Origin: a virus | Virus record (IMG/VR): IMGVR_UViG_3300022745_000107 | Coordinates: 1 to 34,991 of that record | Length of the DNA: 34,991 nucleotides | Strand: one strand, 5' to 3' | Shown here: positions 7,106-15,215 of the stretch, piece by piece | How positions within the stretch are numbered: the stretch's first letter is position 1 | Layout: each line of letters begins with the position of its first letter | Notes under the pieces: model-generated | What the model was told of the DNA's origin: nothing | Databases searched by the model: none | The model's input: only the letters and a program-made list of their open reading frames with translations | Program-made: the position numbers and the translations under genes

Positions 7106-7681
7106 TCAAGGCGTCGCCACAGCCTCCCGGATCTGCCGGACAATCAGCGGCAAAGTCTCAATCAGCGCCGGCCGCAAGAACGGCCGGCCCGCGTAATTCA
7201 CGGTCCGCGTGTGGGCCCGGACCTGCTGGGAGACGCTGATGGTGCCATTGCGCTCCGCGCTCTGGGTCCGGGTTTCTTTGTATGCGATGAACCGGCCGGC
7301 GCGATCACGGATTGGCCGCCGGGTATCCACCACCCGGCCTTCGTGGAGTTCCGAAACCGAACGGGTGTGTGCCTTGACGTTGACCGTTCCCTTGAATCCC
7401 AGCTCGTGATAGGCCGCATACGGGATGTTGGTTCCGATCATGCCCAGCAATCCCGTTTCAGTCGCCACTACCCGATGGGTGATCGAGTTCAGCAGCCGCC
7501 CGGTGACCTTGTCGAGTCGTTGCGGGCGGGGCCCGGAGAGGAATTTGGTCTGGGCGATCGAAACGGCCTGTTGCAATCCACGTGCAAGGCCCATGGACGC
7601 CTTCGGCAACAGTTGCGCATTGAGTGCCTGGATCTCGCCAGCGACCGCCGCAATGCCATCCGTTTTGATGATGATTTTCAC
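7106..7681 (-). CDS. HK97 gp10-like tail completion protein
   Basis: This 191-residue protein has the layout of HK97-gp10/Mu gpG-type proteins. An N-terminal helical region is followed by LSGPRPQRLDKVTGRLLNSI, then GTNIPYAAYHELGF, and near the end the signature-like YAGRPFLRPALIE. Such proteins complete the head-tail joint or tail. They are normally encoded before the tube gene, so finding it after the tape measure is a rearranged order. The middle (about residues 105-150) carries an Arg/Thr-rich insert. It starts at GTG 7681, overlapping the tape-measure stop (GTGA). Confidence 0.75.
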   Translation of the reverse strand: MKIIIKTDGIAAVAGEIQALNAQLLPKASMGLARGLQQAVSIAQTKFLSGPRPQRLDKVTGRLLNSITHRVVATETGLLGMIGTNIPYAAYHELGFKGTVNVKAHTRSVSELHEGRVVDTRRPIRDRAGRFIAYKETRTQSAERNGTISVSQQVRAHTRTVNYAGRPFLRPALIETLPLIVRQIREAVATP

Positions 7682-9957
7682 GCGCGCGCAAGGCTTCGGA
7701 CTCGCCGACTGGTCTGGGAATCCTCGGTCAACCGTTGATCAATGCGGGTGACCGCAATGTCGGCCGCCTGGTTGGCAATCTCCGCCCGGAGGGATTGATC
7801 CAACGAAATATCGATCATGATCCGGCCACCGCTCCCGCCAGCCAGGGCGGAAAGGCCGGCAGTGCTGACCAGGCTAACGTCACTGCTACCCGCCCGACCC
7901 GAGACTGCCGGAACGCCACCAAAGTTCGTCGACCGCGGCTTGCTCAACACCGCCAGCGTTTCGCGGCCGGCCTCGCCCGCGACGACGTTGTGCCGGGGGA
8001 AATAGGTGGCCGAATCCAGATCAAAGGCACCGTTGACGCCCCCGGATGCCATCATGCGCGGGAATACCCCACCGTTGGCAGCCGGAAACGCAGATTGGCC
8101 GGACTCCCCGACGGTGCTGGTGCCACCGCCAGCGAACCCAAACGCGGCCCGGAGGGCGCGCAGGATGAGCAGTTGCAGGATCATCTCCGCGACCTGTTTC
8201 AGGAATGAGGAGGCAAACTCCTTGAACGCTGCCCCGGCATTCTTCCAGTCCGTGACCATCGTCACGATCGCGTGGGACATCGATCCGGCGAAGTTGGTCT
8301 TGATCGACTCGCCCAGGCGTTTGTACTCCTCGCTTTGCTCCCGCAGCTTCTTCACCACCTCGGCATGTTCCTGGGCGGCGGCTTCCTGGATTTTGTAGGA
8401 GGCTTCCTTCCGGAACTCGACCAGTTCCTCCTCGGTCATCTTGCCCTGGGCGACCAAGTCTTGATAGAGACTGATCCGGACCTCGTATTCCCGCTTCGCC
8501 TGCACCATCCGTTTGTCGGCGGAGTAGGTCGTGGTGATTTGCAGGTTTCGCTCAAAGTCGGCCAGTTCGGCGTTCAGCTCTTGCTTCCGGGTCGCGTCGG
8601 CCTCCTCCATCGCCCGCAAATGCTCGGCTTGCCACGCCAGCCGCTTCTGTTGCTCGACCTGCTCCTCTTTCGCCTGGACGATCGCATTCTCCGAATCTCG
8701 CACCTGGTTGTTGATGACGATCATCCGGTCGCGCGTGTCGGCGTCGACCTTGCCCAGTTCGGTCAGTTTCTCGATCTGCGCTTTCCGCTCTTCGAAGTTC
8801 GCATCGATGACCGCCCGTTCCTTCTCGTACCCGTCAAGGATATCAATCTCCATCTTTGCCTGAAGGCGGGCGAGATCCGAGACCGCTTTGAGCTGCTCCG
8901 GGCTGGGCGCGGTCACTTCTGGAGCCGCAACAGCCTCGGGACGGCGTTGGAGTAATTGAACGCCCGCGGTGACGGCGCTGGCGCGTCGGAGCCGGGCCGC
9001 ATCAAATTCGTCGTCCTTCAGCATCCGCCCCTCCCGGATGCCCTGATCCGCCTGGGAAGCGATCAACTCTTTGAGGGCCGCGCGGATTTGCCGTTGGCGT
9101 TCAACGCTCTTCTCAATTTTCAGCTCCGCCTGCAACAACTTGTCCAACCGCTCCGCATCCAACTTGGATTGGGCATCGTTGTAGGAGCTGATGCCAGAGG
9201 TTTTTGGACCATCCGGAACCTTCAATTCCTTGATCAGATCCCGCAGCTGTTTGAGGACCGGAATGAGCGCCGGAACGATCGTTGATCCGATGTCCTCTTT
9301 GAAGTCACCCCAGGCCTCTTTCAGCATCTTCAGCTGACCGGTGAAAGTCTCGGTATCACCGCGGGCCAAGCCGCCGAACCGGGTCTGAATTTGACCCAGC
9401 ACCGATTCGAGTTTCTTGGCGTTGCTGGCGGCTTCATCGATCGAGAAACCATAACGGCTGAAGATTCCGACTTCGCCAGTAATGGCCCGGCCAACCATGT
9501 TCGCCGCCGTTGCCAGATCGACCCGGAGACCGGAGGACAGATCGAGCACCGCCTCGGTGAGGGTTTTGATCTCGTCTTTGGTGGCCCCGAACGATATCAG
9601 CTGGGCCTCGACGTTGAGGATCGCCTCATCCCCATTCACCGTCACGTCCCGCAGCGATTCGGAAAGCGCCTTGAGTTGGTCGGCGTATTCCGTCGTGTAC
9701 TTGCCGCGGGCCCGGAGGACACCCGCCAACCGATTTGCTGATTCCTCACTCTCCGCGAACGCGGCCACGGACTCTTTGACGAAAGACGCGATCTCATTCC
9801 CGATGAAAGCACCCACGACCGCGGCCTTGAGCTTCTCCACCGACTCCGTGACAGCGGCGGCCTGGGCTTTCAGGTCACCAAGTTCCTTGGTGACCTGTTG
9901 CGCCCCGGTTCCCGTTTTTTCAACGGCGATTTCGACCCGCGTTTTTAAGTCGCTCAT
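7678..9957 (-). CDS. Tail tape measure protein
   Basis: The protein has 759 residues, mostly helical. The N-terminal portion (MSDLKTRVEIAVEKTGTGAQ; SVEKLKAAVVGAFIGNEIAS; LAGVLRARGKYT) is typical of tape measure starts. Residues about 190-260 include LKMLKEAWGDFKEDIGSTIV and PALIPVLKQLRDL. A long charged coiled-coil runs through about 380-560, and a hydrophobic segment follows (KQVAEMILQLLILRALRAAF), then a Gly-rich NGGVFPRMMASGGV region seen in lambda gpH-like proteins. It sets tail length and passes through the tail during DNA entry. Its size suggests a tail of roughly 110 nm by the usual ~0.15 nm per residue, an inference. The ATG overlaps the -1 frame chaperone stop as ATGA. Confidence 0.9.
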   Translation of the reverse strand: MSDLKTRVEIAVEKTGTGAQQVTKELGDLKAQAAAVTESVEKLKAAVVGAFIGNEIASFVKESVAAFAESEESANRLAGVLRARGKYTTEYADQLKALSESLRDVTVNGDEAILNVEAQLISFGATKDEIKTLTEAVLDLSSGLRVDLATAANMVGRAITGEVGIFSRYGFSIDEAASNAKKLESVLGQIQTRFGGLARGDTETFTGQLKMLKEAWGDFKEDIGSTIVPALIPVLKQLRDLIKELKVPDGPKTSGISSYNDAQSKLDAERLDKLLQAELKIEKSVERQRQIRAALKELIASQADQGIREGRMLKDDEFDAARLRRASAVTAGVQLLQRRPEAVAAPEVTAPSPEQLKAVSDLARLQAKMEIDILDGYEKERAVIDANFEERKAQIEKLTELGKVDADTRDRMIVINNQVRDSENAIVQAKEEQVEQQKRLAWQAEHLRAMEEADATRKQELNAELADFERNLQITTTYSADKRMVQAKREYEVRISLYQDLVAQGKMTEEELVEFRKEASYKIQEAAAQEHAEVVKKLREQSEEYKRLGESIKTNFAGSMSHAIVTMVTDWKNAGAAFKEFASSFLKQVAEMILQLLILRALRAAFGFAGGGTSTVGESGQSAFPAANGGVFPRMMASGGVNGAFDLDSATYFPRHNVVAGEAGRETLAVLSKPRSTNFGGVPAVSGRAGSSDVSLVSTAGLSALAGGSGGRIMIDISLDQSLRAEIANQAADIAVTRIDQRLTEDSQTSRRVRSLARA

Positions 9958-10307
9958 ATTCCAATTGCCGCTTTGAGTTCTTCCGGGGATCGGGGGATTT
10001 GTGATTTCCCGACGGTGCGCTCTGGCACCCCTTTGACTCGATCCTCCAGCGACCAAAGGAACTGCTTTACCTGCTCCCCTTCGGCTTGGGCGGCCCGAGC
10101 GATCATGGTCAGGTCAATTTGTTGCCTGGCTTCCTCCCGCATCAGGAGTCGGTCGAACTGGTTGAGCCTTTGGAGGGACCACTCCCGCGCTTCGGCGTAC
10201 CCGCACCGGACGGCGCGGAGTTCGAGGAGTCCGGAGTTGCTCCATTGGTCGTCCCAGCTGGGGATGGGGGCGGGAGCGACGCCTTCGGGGCGTTCTCCCT
10301 CTCCGCG
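9954..10307 (-). CDS. Tail assembly chaperone, -1 frameshift extension (GT-like)
   Basis: These 117 codons have no plausible start of their own and are open in the -1 frame relative to the upstream chaperone gene. Reading CCCAAAC at 10313-10307 with a -1 slip joins 92 codons of the first frame to this extension, giving a product of about 209 residues. The sequence looks like a genuine helical protein (WSLQRLNQFDRLLMREEARQ; QVKQFLWSLEDRV), whereas the zero-frame tail is low-complexity. Its stop overlaps the tape-measure ATG by four bases, the same layout as lambda G/GT and H. The extended protein would bridge tail tube and tape measure during assembly. Confidence 0.8.
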   Translation of the reverse strand, partial: RGEGERPEGVAPAPIPSWDDQWSNSGLLELRAVRCGYAEAREWSLQRLNQFDRLLMREEARQQIDLTMIARAAQAEGEQVKQFLWSLEDRVKGVPERTVGKSQIPRSPEELKAAIGI

Positions 10308-10582
10308 TTTGGGTCGGCATACCCAAACACGATCTGAGTCACGAGATTTTGAAGCGCGTGCATGTCCGTCACGTTGCACCCAGTGAAGTCCCGCGGGCCG
10401 CAGACAGCATCCATGAGCGGCTCAACGTCCCCCGCTTTGGGTCCGTCTGCGTACTGTTGGGCAACTCGAAGCTGCTCCTTCCAAGGCAAGAATCGGCACA
10501 CCACATGGAGCGTGCTGCCATCGATCACCCGCACGGGGTGGGTGATCTGGCCGGCCGTGATATGCTGAGCGGTAATCTTCAT
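10142..10582 (-). CDS. Tail assembly chaperone, short form (G-like)
   Basis: This 146-residue zero-frame product follows the tube protein and an unknown small gene. The first ~92 residues look folded (GQITHPVRVIDGSTLHVVCR; LPWKEQLRVAQQYADG; DMHALQNLVTQIVFGYADPN). After the slippery site the frame is Ser/Pro/Gly/Thr-rich and looks unstructured, as often happens when a frame is kept open only by overlap. Position between tube and tape measure, and the -1 extension below it, identify it as the G component of a G/GT pair. It acts in the cytoplasm of the producing cell and is not expected in the virion. Confidence 0.75.
   Translation of the reverse strand: MKITAQHITAGQITHPVRVIDGSTLHVVCRFLPWKEQLRVAQQYADGPKAGDVEPLMDAVCGPRDFTGCNVTDMHALQNLVTQIVFGYADPNAERENAPKASLPPPSPAGTTNGATPDSSNSAPSGAGTPKRGSGPSKGSTSSTDS
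10307..10328 (-). promoter_or_regulatory. Programmed -1 frameshift site (CCCAAAC) within a perfect hairpin
   Basis: On the minus strand, bases 10313-10307 read C CCA AAC in the zero frame, a canonical X XXY YYZ heptamer. The heptamer is the 3' arm of a perfect 8-bp inverted repeat: GTTTGGGT at mRNA positions 10328-10321, loop 10320-10315, ACCCAAAC at 10314-10307. Shifting back one base enters the open frame that runs to the tape-measure start. Having the slip site inside the stem rather than upstream of it is unusual. Confidence 0.8.
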
Positions 10583-10591
10583 GCGAAATGA

Positions 10592-10825
10592 TCAGGGCCG
10601 CGTCGCGGGTACCAGGGTGAGGTCCGTCGCCTTGTAATGCCCGGACGTTGTAGTGGATTGGCCAACGGCCGGGTGATGCTGCCATTCCACCCGGATTCCG
10701 AGGGGCTCATGGGCCTTCACTTCGCCGCGGGGTTTGCCCCCGCGGTAGGCCACTTTGCAGCCCACGGGAAATTGCGTTGCAACGTCAGTGCCGGGCGCTG
10801 CCGGCGGCGTCGAGGATTCAGGCAT
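10592..10825 (-). CDS. Small protein of unknown function between tube and chaperone genes
   Basis: This 77-residue protein is not recognised. It opens with a Pro/Ala/Ser-rich stretch (MPESSTPPAAPGTDV), then FPVGCKVAYRGGKPRGEVKA and IRVEWQHHP, suggesting a small beta domain. It ends shortly before the chaperone start at 10582 and follows the tube gene by 32 bases. Codon choice and position in a tightly packed operon support it being real. It may be a tail accessory protein. Confidence 0.55.
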   Translation of the reverse strand: MPESSTPPAAPGTDVATQFPVGCKVAYRGGKPRGEVKAHEPLGIRVEWQHHPAVGQSTTTSGHYKATDLTLVPATRP

Positions 10826-10857
10826 AATGGGATGGTTTTTGGGGACCGGGAATCAGT

Positions 10858-11883
10858 TCAGGAGAACTTCAGGAAGAACGTGTCAGCGTCTGGCGATCCC
10901 GGAGTCAGCCGCATAGCCGACAAGGTCGCCTGCTTGATGACCAACCCAGCACGATCGCCGTAGCTGAGGTTGCGGATCTGGGCGGCCATGTAGACCTCCA
11001 CGATGTTTCCGGTGGTCGTACCAGCGACGCACGAGATGCCGAGGGGATTCTGAGAATTCCAATTTTCCCAGTCCGGACGGGACGCCTCGGTGCCATCCTC
11101 GGGGTCCATGGTGCCGGTAATTTTCCGGTCACTGACCACGAAACCGTAAAACCCCTTGGCGGCGTTCGGGCAGTGCCGCATGGCGACGCTGTTGTCGATC
11201 GCGCACTGGAAGGCGGAGATGCAAACCGTGGCGGCGTTCACGGTGAACGCAGACGGATTTCCGATACCCCAGACCGGGGGAACAATCAGCGAAAAATCGG
11301 CCGTGGTTACCGTTGGGAGTGTGGCATCCGTCACGGGGATGTAGCCGCCTTGGAACTCGAAGTTGGCGCGGATGAAATCACCCACGGATGCGTTGAAGGT
11401 CACCTTGCCCTTGCAGCCCGTGAGGATGTGCAGTTTCCCGGCGTAGAAGTAATAGATCGTCAGCGTGGCGCCCTGGTCCGGCAGGAACGGTGCGGGCGTG
11501 TAGCTGATGTAGCCATTGCGGGCCCCTTCCTCGCTTTCGGGCGTGTAGTTGACTGCCAGATCGCAGGCGAGGAGCAACGGGTGCGTTTCGGGTTCGTTCC
11601 CGGCCGTACCCACCGCCACGTCATCCGGCGCGCCGTCGACACCGTTCCCGCGCAGCTCGCAGGTGAACGAGATTCGCCCGCGTTGCAGCTTCAGGATGGA
11701 CGCCAGATTCATGGTCTGGCCGTCGGTCACCGGCCGCTGAATCTCGTCGGCCTCGGCGCCGTAGACGACCGGATTCAGCGCAAACAGAGGTTTGCGGCCG
11801 GACAGGTCACCATCAATTGCGTCCACGCCAGGCGAGGGCTCGATGGCGGCATAGAGAAGAAGGATATTCGTGCGTGCGCTCAT
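10858..11883 (-). CDS. Major tail tube protein
   Basis: This 341-residue protein starts MSARTNILLLYAAIEPSPGV and continues with PVVYGAEADEIQRP and GRISFTCELRGNG, typical of siphovirus tube proteins (Phage_tube type). Its position between the tail terminator and the chaperone/tape-measure set fits. The extra length compared with ~200-250-residue tube proteins suggests an additional C-terminal domain. RNLSYGDRAGLVIKQATLSA near the end could form the last strands of the tube fold. It would polymerise to form the tail shaft. A 170-bp non-coding gap with a repeated hairpin element precedes it, so it probably has its own expression control. Confidence 0.85.
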   Translation of the reverse strand: MSARTNILLLYAAIEPSPGVDAIDGDLSGRKPLFALNPVVYGAEADEIQRPVTDGQTMNLASILKLQRGRISFTCELRGNGVDGAPDDVAVGTAGNEPETHPLLLACDLAVNYTPESEEGARNGYISYTPAPFLPDQGATLTIYYFYAGKLHILTGCKGKVTFNASVGDFIRANFEFQGGYIPVTDATLPTVTTADFSLIVPPVWGIGNPSAFTVNAATVCISAFQCAIDNSVAMRHCPNAAKGFYGFVVSDRKITGTMDPEDGTEASRPDWENWNSQNPLGISCVAGTTTGNIVEVYMAAQIRNLSYGDRAGLVIKQATLSAMRLTPGSPDADTFFLKFS

Positions 11884-11907
11884 GATCGTCAGTTCGTATC
11901 AGCAGTT

Positions 11908-11980
11908 TCGCCGCACACGGTGCGGGGATGACGGACGGAGCGCGACCAGCTCAGGGGAACACGGGCGAAGCGGGCGGGGA
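11908..11980 (-). promoter_or_regulatory. Intergenic hairpin element, copy A (upstream of tail tube gene)
   Basis: This non-coding stretch carries the perfect hairpin CCGCACACGGTGCGG (11911-11925). A region matching CGGAG, GACCAGC, GGGGAA, ACGGGCG and GGGCGG in order follows it on the plus strand. The same order occurs at 24686-24760. It lies about 25-95 bases upstream of the tail-tube ATG on the minus strand. A late promoter or activator site is the likeliest role; a translational control structure is possible. Confidence 0.6.
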
Positions 11981-12053
11981 TTTACCGCTGGAAAATGGGG
12001 AGAACGGCCGAAGAGATAGGCGCCGCCCCCGTCCCCGTAAAGGACCAACCAAA

Positions 12054-12488
12054 TCAGTACTGAATATCCGGCCTCGCGGTCTTACGGCGGTAAACGAGTT
12101 CGTACTGAATGAACGTCCCTTCCTGCGGTGAGGTTGAATCGGTAATGAACGGCTGCTCGCCGCGATAGGTGCAGCGAATCGCCTTACCGCCCAACGTCTC
12201 GTCCTTTTCCAGCGCTGCTTGAACAAACGCCACCAATTCCGCCGCGCGGCAGAACGGATCCCGCGTCGTGCCAAAGATCACCTTCAGCAGGATCTGGCGG
12301 GTGTTCGTGTATCCGCAGGTGTCCTCCTCCGCTGCTGACTCGTCACCGGGAATGATGTGCAGCGCCGGCGCAGCCTTGCATTCGTGGGCCACCGAGAGCC
12401 GTATTTCCACCTCCCGGAAGGAACCGTCTTCCAACAGGGGCAGCAGTTGGTTGCGGAGATTTTCGAGGCAGCTGGAAAGAACACTCAT
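12054..12488 (-). CDS. Probable tail terminator / head-tail joining protein
   Basis: This 144-residue protein (MSVLSSCLENLRNQLLPLLE...) sits between the connector and the tube gene, where lambda gpU-type terminators and minor joining proteins are encoded. An N-terminal helix is followed by alternating strands (VEIRLSVAHECKAAPALHII; TRQILLKVIFGTT) and a final strand ending RRKTARPDIQY, compatible with the terminator fold. The ATG at 12488 is two bases after the upstream stop, favouring this start. Identification rests mainly on size and position. Confidence 0.6.
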   Translation of the reverse strand: MSVLSSCLENLRNQLLPLLEDGSFREVEIRLSVAHECKAAPALHIIPGDESAAEEDTCGYTNTRQILLKVIFGTTRDPFCRAAELVAFVQAALEKDETLGGKAIRCTYRGEQPFITDSTSPQEGTFIQYELVYRRKTARPDIQY

Positions 12489-12490
12489 GA

Positions 12491-13072
12491 TCAGATCATC
12501 CGGAGGCGTTTGAATCCCTGCAAGGTCTCTTCGACCATCGGCAACAGGGTCAACTTCGAAAAGTTCGTGATCGATCCACCGCCGGCGCTCATGGAAGTCA
12601 CCCCAAGCCGATCCTTCGCCTGGTACCAAGCGGCGACCTGTTCAATGCAAGCGGCCTCCAGGTGGGCCGGCAACGCGGTCTGACCTTCCCCGATCTCGTC
12701 ACCCGGCATCACGTAGCCGCCGGTGTACAGCACGCGGGCAATTTGATTCTCGTTCCCAATCGGGCCATCCAAACGCAGCACACCCGAGGCGGAGTCCAGT
12801 ACCCAATCCAGATCGTCCAGGTCCACCCAGGCATTGCGGTCTTGCAGCTGGAAGGAGGTGATCACCTCGACGGGATAGCGGCGGAGCAGGATCGTCGTGG
12901 CGTCCGCGTCGAACTGTTGCAGCGCACCGGCAAAGCGTTCGAAATCGCGATTGCAATAATCGGCGAAGTATCCCCCGGCCCAGTTGATACAGCGCAATAG
13001 GAATTCGTCGTCCTTGGTGTCGGGGATCCCGAGGCGTTCGCGGCAGGAATCAACGGAGCAGAGCGTGGCCAT
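12491..13072 (-). CDS. Head-tail connector protein (gp6-like adaptor)
   Basis: This 193-residue protein begins MATLCSVDSCRERLGIPDTK, followed by FLLRCINWAGGYFADYCNRD. That is the helical start of gp6/gp15-type adaptor proteins, where a short helix is followed by a region binding a small-residue insertion point. TTILLRRYPVEVITSFQLQD and GVLRLDGPIGNENQIARVLYTGGYVMPG match the middle strands, and LEAACIEQVAAWYQAKDRLG the last helix. It would form the ring beneath the portal. It lies between the pectate-lyase-like gene and the terminator gene. Confidence 0.8.
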   Translation of the reverse strand: MATLCSVDSCRERLGIPDTKDDEFLLRCINWAGGYFADYCNRDFERFAGALQQFDADATTILLRRYPVEVITSFQLQDRNAWVDLDDLDWVLDSASGVLRLDGPIGNENQIARVLYTGGYVMPGDEIGEGQTALPAHLEAACIEQVAAWYQAKDRLGVTSMSAGGGSITNFSKLTLLPMVEETLQGFKRLRMI

Positions 13073-13077
13073 AATGT

Positions 13078-15141
13078 TTAAGGATTGAGGTCAGAGCGGG
13101 TGCGGGATGAAAACTCGACGAGACCGGCCGCCGCCTGGGTAATCGCCGGACGGTAATTGCCCTGGGCGTCGGTGTCGGCGTAGCGCAGTCGGGCGCCGGT
13201 GTAATTCGCGGTGGAAACCGTGGCGTCCAGGTACAGCGGGTTTTGGGCCGTCGGCGCCGAAAACCAGTTGCCGGTGAACCGACCCGAAAAATTAACGAAC
13301 GGCGGCGAATCCAGACTGGGTCCCCTGATCACCATCGCGACCACCATCGCATTGCCATGACTCCGGCACGCATTCCGTACCGTGTTGTTTGCCAACAGCA
13401 GCCGGCCCACGTTTTGGGCATCCAAAAAGCGACCGGCCAGATCCGTCGCCACGTTTCCGGTTATGATGGTTTCCGTAGCCGATTGAGCGGCCTCAATCAT
13501 CAGGCGGAAAGCATCCCCACTGCTTTCGAATTCCGAGGTGCCAAGCCCGTTGATATCGTTATCCCGAATCTTCGCGGAGCGAAATGCACGCGCGATGACC
13601 GCCGGGCCGTAGTTGGTCCTGACCGAATTGCCGATGAACTCCACCGCAGTGGCGCCGTAGCTGACCAGGCAACCGGCTTCCTCGTCTGGACTGCCGGTGC
13701 GGAATCGGCTGTTGGTCTGGACGAAGCGATTTCGATTTACCGCTACCAGCGCAAATTGATCTGGGCGGATATCCCCGGACGCACCGACTTCAATTGGAAC
13801 GATGGCGCAATCTTCAAAGAGGTTGTCCTCCACCACCATTTCGGTGGCACCACCGGAAAGCCACAGCACGGACGGCGTCTGATCGGGAAACATCGCCAGA
13901 TTGGGTATCCCGAACCGCGAGAATCGATTGCCCCGCCAAACGACCCGCCCCGCGGCGGATCCCTCGTTTGAAAGGATCCGTCCCCAGCGCGTGATATCGG
14001 CGAAGGAATTTCCCGCCAGCTCGATGTTCTTCCCGCCTTGGATGATCCAGCCGGCATCAATTGGGAACGGTTTCACGGCCGGATTTCCCGGGGAGTTCAA
14101 CCCGCTCCAGGCGTTCCCGGTGAACCGGACGCCATCGACCGTGCCCACATGCGCAACGCCCGTGTCATAGATCCCAAAAAGGCCGGCCCCACCCGGAACG
14201 ACATTGCCACTGACGACCACATTGGTCAGTCCGGCGTTCCCTCGAACCGCCTGGCAATAGATGGCCAGCGCAAAGCGGCCGGAGTTCGAGTTCGGATTCA
14301 GCGTCACACCGTCGGCTTCCGTGGCGAAAACTTTCGTCCAACAGGTATTGTTGGCGATCAGACTGTTGGCGGCGAAGGCACGCAAGGAACTGACCACGAT
14401 CGCGTCATCTCCGGCCTCGCTGTAATTACCGATGATCCGTACCTCCCGGCAGTCGGTCGCATGGATGCCGTCCTGGCCGCCCAGGTATTTCCGGACGCCG
14501 GCCACGCGGCGATTGTTGCAAAATCCATTGTAGACCCGGCACGACGTAATACTGACGTTTTGGCAAAGTTCGACCGCAAGCCCCCACATGATCCCGTTGG
14601 TCACGGTCAGATTGCGGATATTCAGGCCGGCCAGATCCGAGGCGTAAAAGGCATGGAAGGCGCCGGTCACCTCGGGCTTTTCAAAGTCCCACTCCGTCGC
14701 ATGCTGGGAATTCTGATCGATGATCCCGACTCCACCGCCATCAATGCTGACGTTCCCGGCCTCAGGAATCCCAAGGCCATCCCGGATGGTGCCGTTGTGA
14801 TCATTGTAGGTCGGACTGATGGCCAAGACGGTGGTATTGGTACCGTCGATGTTGCGCAGCCAGCCGAGACAACGGATCGCGATGTTTCCCCCGCGCACAT
14901 AGATTGTGCTGCCGACCGCGTATCTGCCCGGAGGGATTACCACCTCTGTGCCTGGTCGCCGCAACGCCCAGGCAATGGCGGCGTTGATCGCCGGTGCGTC
15001 ATCGGTCTTCCCATCACGACGGGCGCCCCAATCGAGCACGTTGGCTTCCCCGGCCGCCAACGACCAAGAGTCGGTCACTTCAGCGGACTGCACCCGAAAA
15101 AAGCTAAACAGAAAGAGAATGGAAAGGAGGAGTCGTTTCAT
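13078..15141 (-). CDS. Secreted pectate-lyase-superfamily beta-helix protein
   Basis: This 687-residue protein begins with a clear signal peptide: MKRLL, a hydrophobic core (SILFLFSFF) and a likely cleavage after VQSA. Residues about 31-70 carry the Pectate_lyase_3 signature (NVLDWGARRDGKTDDAPAIN, then IPPGRYAVGSTIYVRGGNI). A long right-handed beta helix follows with repeated xxVxxNxxx-type coils (VRIIGNYSEAGDDAIVVSS; VVVSGNVVPGG; VEFIGNSVRTNYGP). It could act on polysaccharide or be a structural spike. A signal peptide is unusual for a virion part made in the cytoplasm, so export by the host is likely. Embedding between capsid and connector genes means it is transcribed with the head genes. 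Confidence 0.8.
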   Translation of the reverse strand: MKRLLLSILFLFSFFRVQSAEVTDSWSLAAGEANVLDWGARRDGKTDDAPAINAAIAWALRRPGTEVVIPPGRYAVGSTIYVRGGNIAIRCLGWLRNIDGTNTTVLAISPTYNDHNGTIRDGLGIPEAGNVSIDGGGVGIIDQNSQHATEWDFEKPEVTGAFHAFYASDLAGLNIRNLTVTNGIMWGLAVELCQNVSITSCRVYNGFCNNRRVAGVRKYLGGQDGIHATDCREVRIIGNYSEAGDDAIVVSSLRAFAANSLIANNTCWTKVFATEADGVTLNPNSNSGRFALAIYCQAVRGNAGLTNVVVSGNVVPGGAGLFGIYDTGVAHVGTVDGVRFTGNAWSGLNSPGNPAVKPFPIDAGWIIQGGKNIELAGNSFADITRWGRILSNEGSAAGRVVWRGNRFSRFGIPNLAMFPDQTPSVLWLSGGATEMVVEDNLFEDCAIVPIEVGASGDIRPDQFALVAVNRNRFVQTNSRFRTGSPDEEAGCLVSYGATAVEFIGNSVRTNYGPAVIARAFRSAKIRDNDINGLGTSEFESSGDAFRLMIEAAQSATETIITGNVATDLAGRFLDAQNVGRLLLANNTVRNACRSHGNAMVVAMVIRGPSLDSPPFVNFSGRFTGNWFSAPTAQNPLYLDATVSTANYTGARLRYADTDAQGNYRPAITQAAAGLVEFSSRTRSDLNP

Positions 15142-15175
15142 GGGGAAGCGTTGGGGAGTTCGGAAGTTCGAAAGG

Positions 15176-15208
15176 GGGCCGCCCCACCTATGCCGGGAGG
15201 GGCGGCCC
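15176..15208 (-). terminator. Strong hairpin after the capsid gene (partial terminator or attenuator)
   Basis: GGGCCGCCCC (15176-15185) is exactly complementary to GGGGCGGCCC (15199-15208), with a 13-base loop. On the minus strand the stem is followed by CCTTTCG, a weak U tract. It lies between capsid stop and pectate-lyase start and would reduce transcription past the capsid gene. Confidence 0.55.
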
Positions 15209-15215
15209 TTGGAAA

